From contig NZ_OX216966.1 in the NCBI RefSeq assembly GCF_945605565.1, positions 728,501-792,500 on the forward strand: DNA of 64,000 bases, in the 5' to 3' direction. The notes under the pieces are model-generated. The model did not search any database and was not told the DNA's origin. It saw only the letters and a program-made list of their open reading frames with translations. This document shows, in pieces, positions 63,767 through 64,000 of this stretch (the first letter of the stretch is position 1; the number at the start of each line of letters is the position of its first letter). Both the position numbers and the translations under genes were made by a program. Source of the stretch: Paenibacillus dendritiformis. Its GTDB lineage: Bacteria; Bacillota; Bacilli; Paenibacillales; Paenibacillaceae.

Positions 63767-64000
63767 ATGAAATGGATGATGATAGCCGTGCTCATCGTAT
63801 CGGCGGCAGCGCTGCTGTTCGTCTTGCTGCGCCAACGGTTGGCCTGGCGGGGAATCTTGAGCTTCCTCCTCCATGGCACAGCGGCCTTCGTGCTCCTGTA
63901 TATCGTGAATACGACCGGCTTGGCTGCTGACGTATACGTGCCTGTCAACCCGGTTACGTTATCAACGGTCGGGTTCCTTGGAGTGCCCGGTTTGGCGGCG
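63767..64000 (+). CDS. bofA: Pro-sigma-K processing inhibitor BofA (partial)
   Basis: ATG directly after the yaaL stop. The visible 78 residues have two hydrophobic segments (MMIAVLIVSAAALLFVLL and ILSFLLHGTAAFVLLYIVNT) and the conserved VNPVTLSTVGFLGVPGLAA of BofA. It continues beyond the window. BofA holds the SpoIVFB protease inactive in the mother cell until the forespore signal. Confidence 0.92.
   Translation, partial: MKWMMIAVLIVSAAALLFVLLRQRLAWRGILSFLLHGTAAFVLLYIVNTTGLAADVYVPVNPVTLSTVGFLGVPGLAA

Overview
The window is a chromosomal segment of a spore-forming, moderately GC-rich Firmicute, most likely a Paenibacillus. The basis is the conserved blocks rpoE-pyrG-spo0F-fbaA-murA-rho-rpmE and SRP RNA-(kinase)-dnaX-yaaK-recR-yaaL-bofA, a Bacillus-type long SRP RNA, ywhD/pbpG/speE/speB and ywiB-argS synteny, a sporulation phosphorelay gene with a sigma-H type promoter, and many AraC regulators and lipoproteins. 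The species cannot be fixed from the sequence. Where a different start is given from the longest open frame, the choice follows the ribosome binding site; several genes start with TTG or GTG.

Layout. 1-3.1 kb is an AT-rich accessory patch: the C-terminal part of a reverse transcriptase of the UG/Abi (defence-associated) kind cut by the window edge, fused remnants of a MerR regulator and a membrane hydrolase, and an alpha/beta hydrolase broken by a one-base change in a T run. 3.2-24.4 kb is a mosaic of accessory metabolism: ADP-ribosylglycohydrolase with an AraC regulator, a TetR/DUF2306 pair, a Fur-box-marked siderophore-binding protein with a Btr-like AraC regulator, ytxJ, tandem duplicated lipoproteins, exoA, a DUF4097 protein, an NlpC/P60 hydrolase behind a c-di-AMP riboswitch, and an M1 peptidase with a coupled membrane protein. 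24.5-33.9 kb is the ywhD-pbpG-speE-speB block, split by a GntR/MFS pair and by a composite repeat carrying an IS256-family element. 34.1-38.1 kb holds a four-gene purine/pyrimidine-salvage-like operon and a KGG-repeat stress protein. 38.5-46.4 kb holds ywiB-argS, a LytS/LytTR two-component system next to a CstA-family transporter with a cre site, and tenA behind a TPP riboswitch. 46.6-47.2 kb is a second copy of the composite repeat; 47.6-48.7 kb an intracellular-type subtilase. 49.1-64 kb is housekeeping: transcription (rpoE, rho), CTP synthesis with a leader that looks like the known CTP-sensing attenuator, glycolysis, cell wall, SRP RNA, replication and recombination, ending inside bofA.

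The best leads are the truncated reverse transcriptase at the left edge (its other half and neighbours lie outside the window), the dispersed approximately 50-bp-period repeat with MITE-like flanks and an IS256 insertion with target duplication, the CstA/LytS-LytTR locus that mirrors the pyruvate-sensing BtsSR-BtsT arrangement, and the regulatory RNAs. I did not find a complete, clearly undescribed multi-gene system within the window; the reverse transcriptase edge is the most likely place for one.
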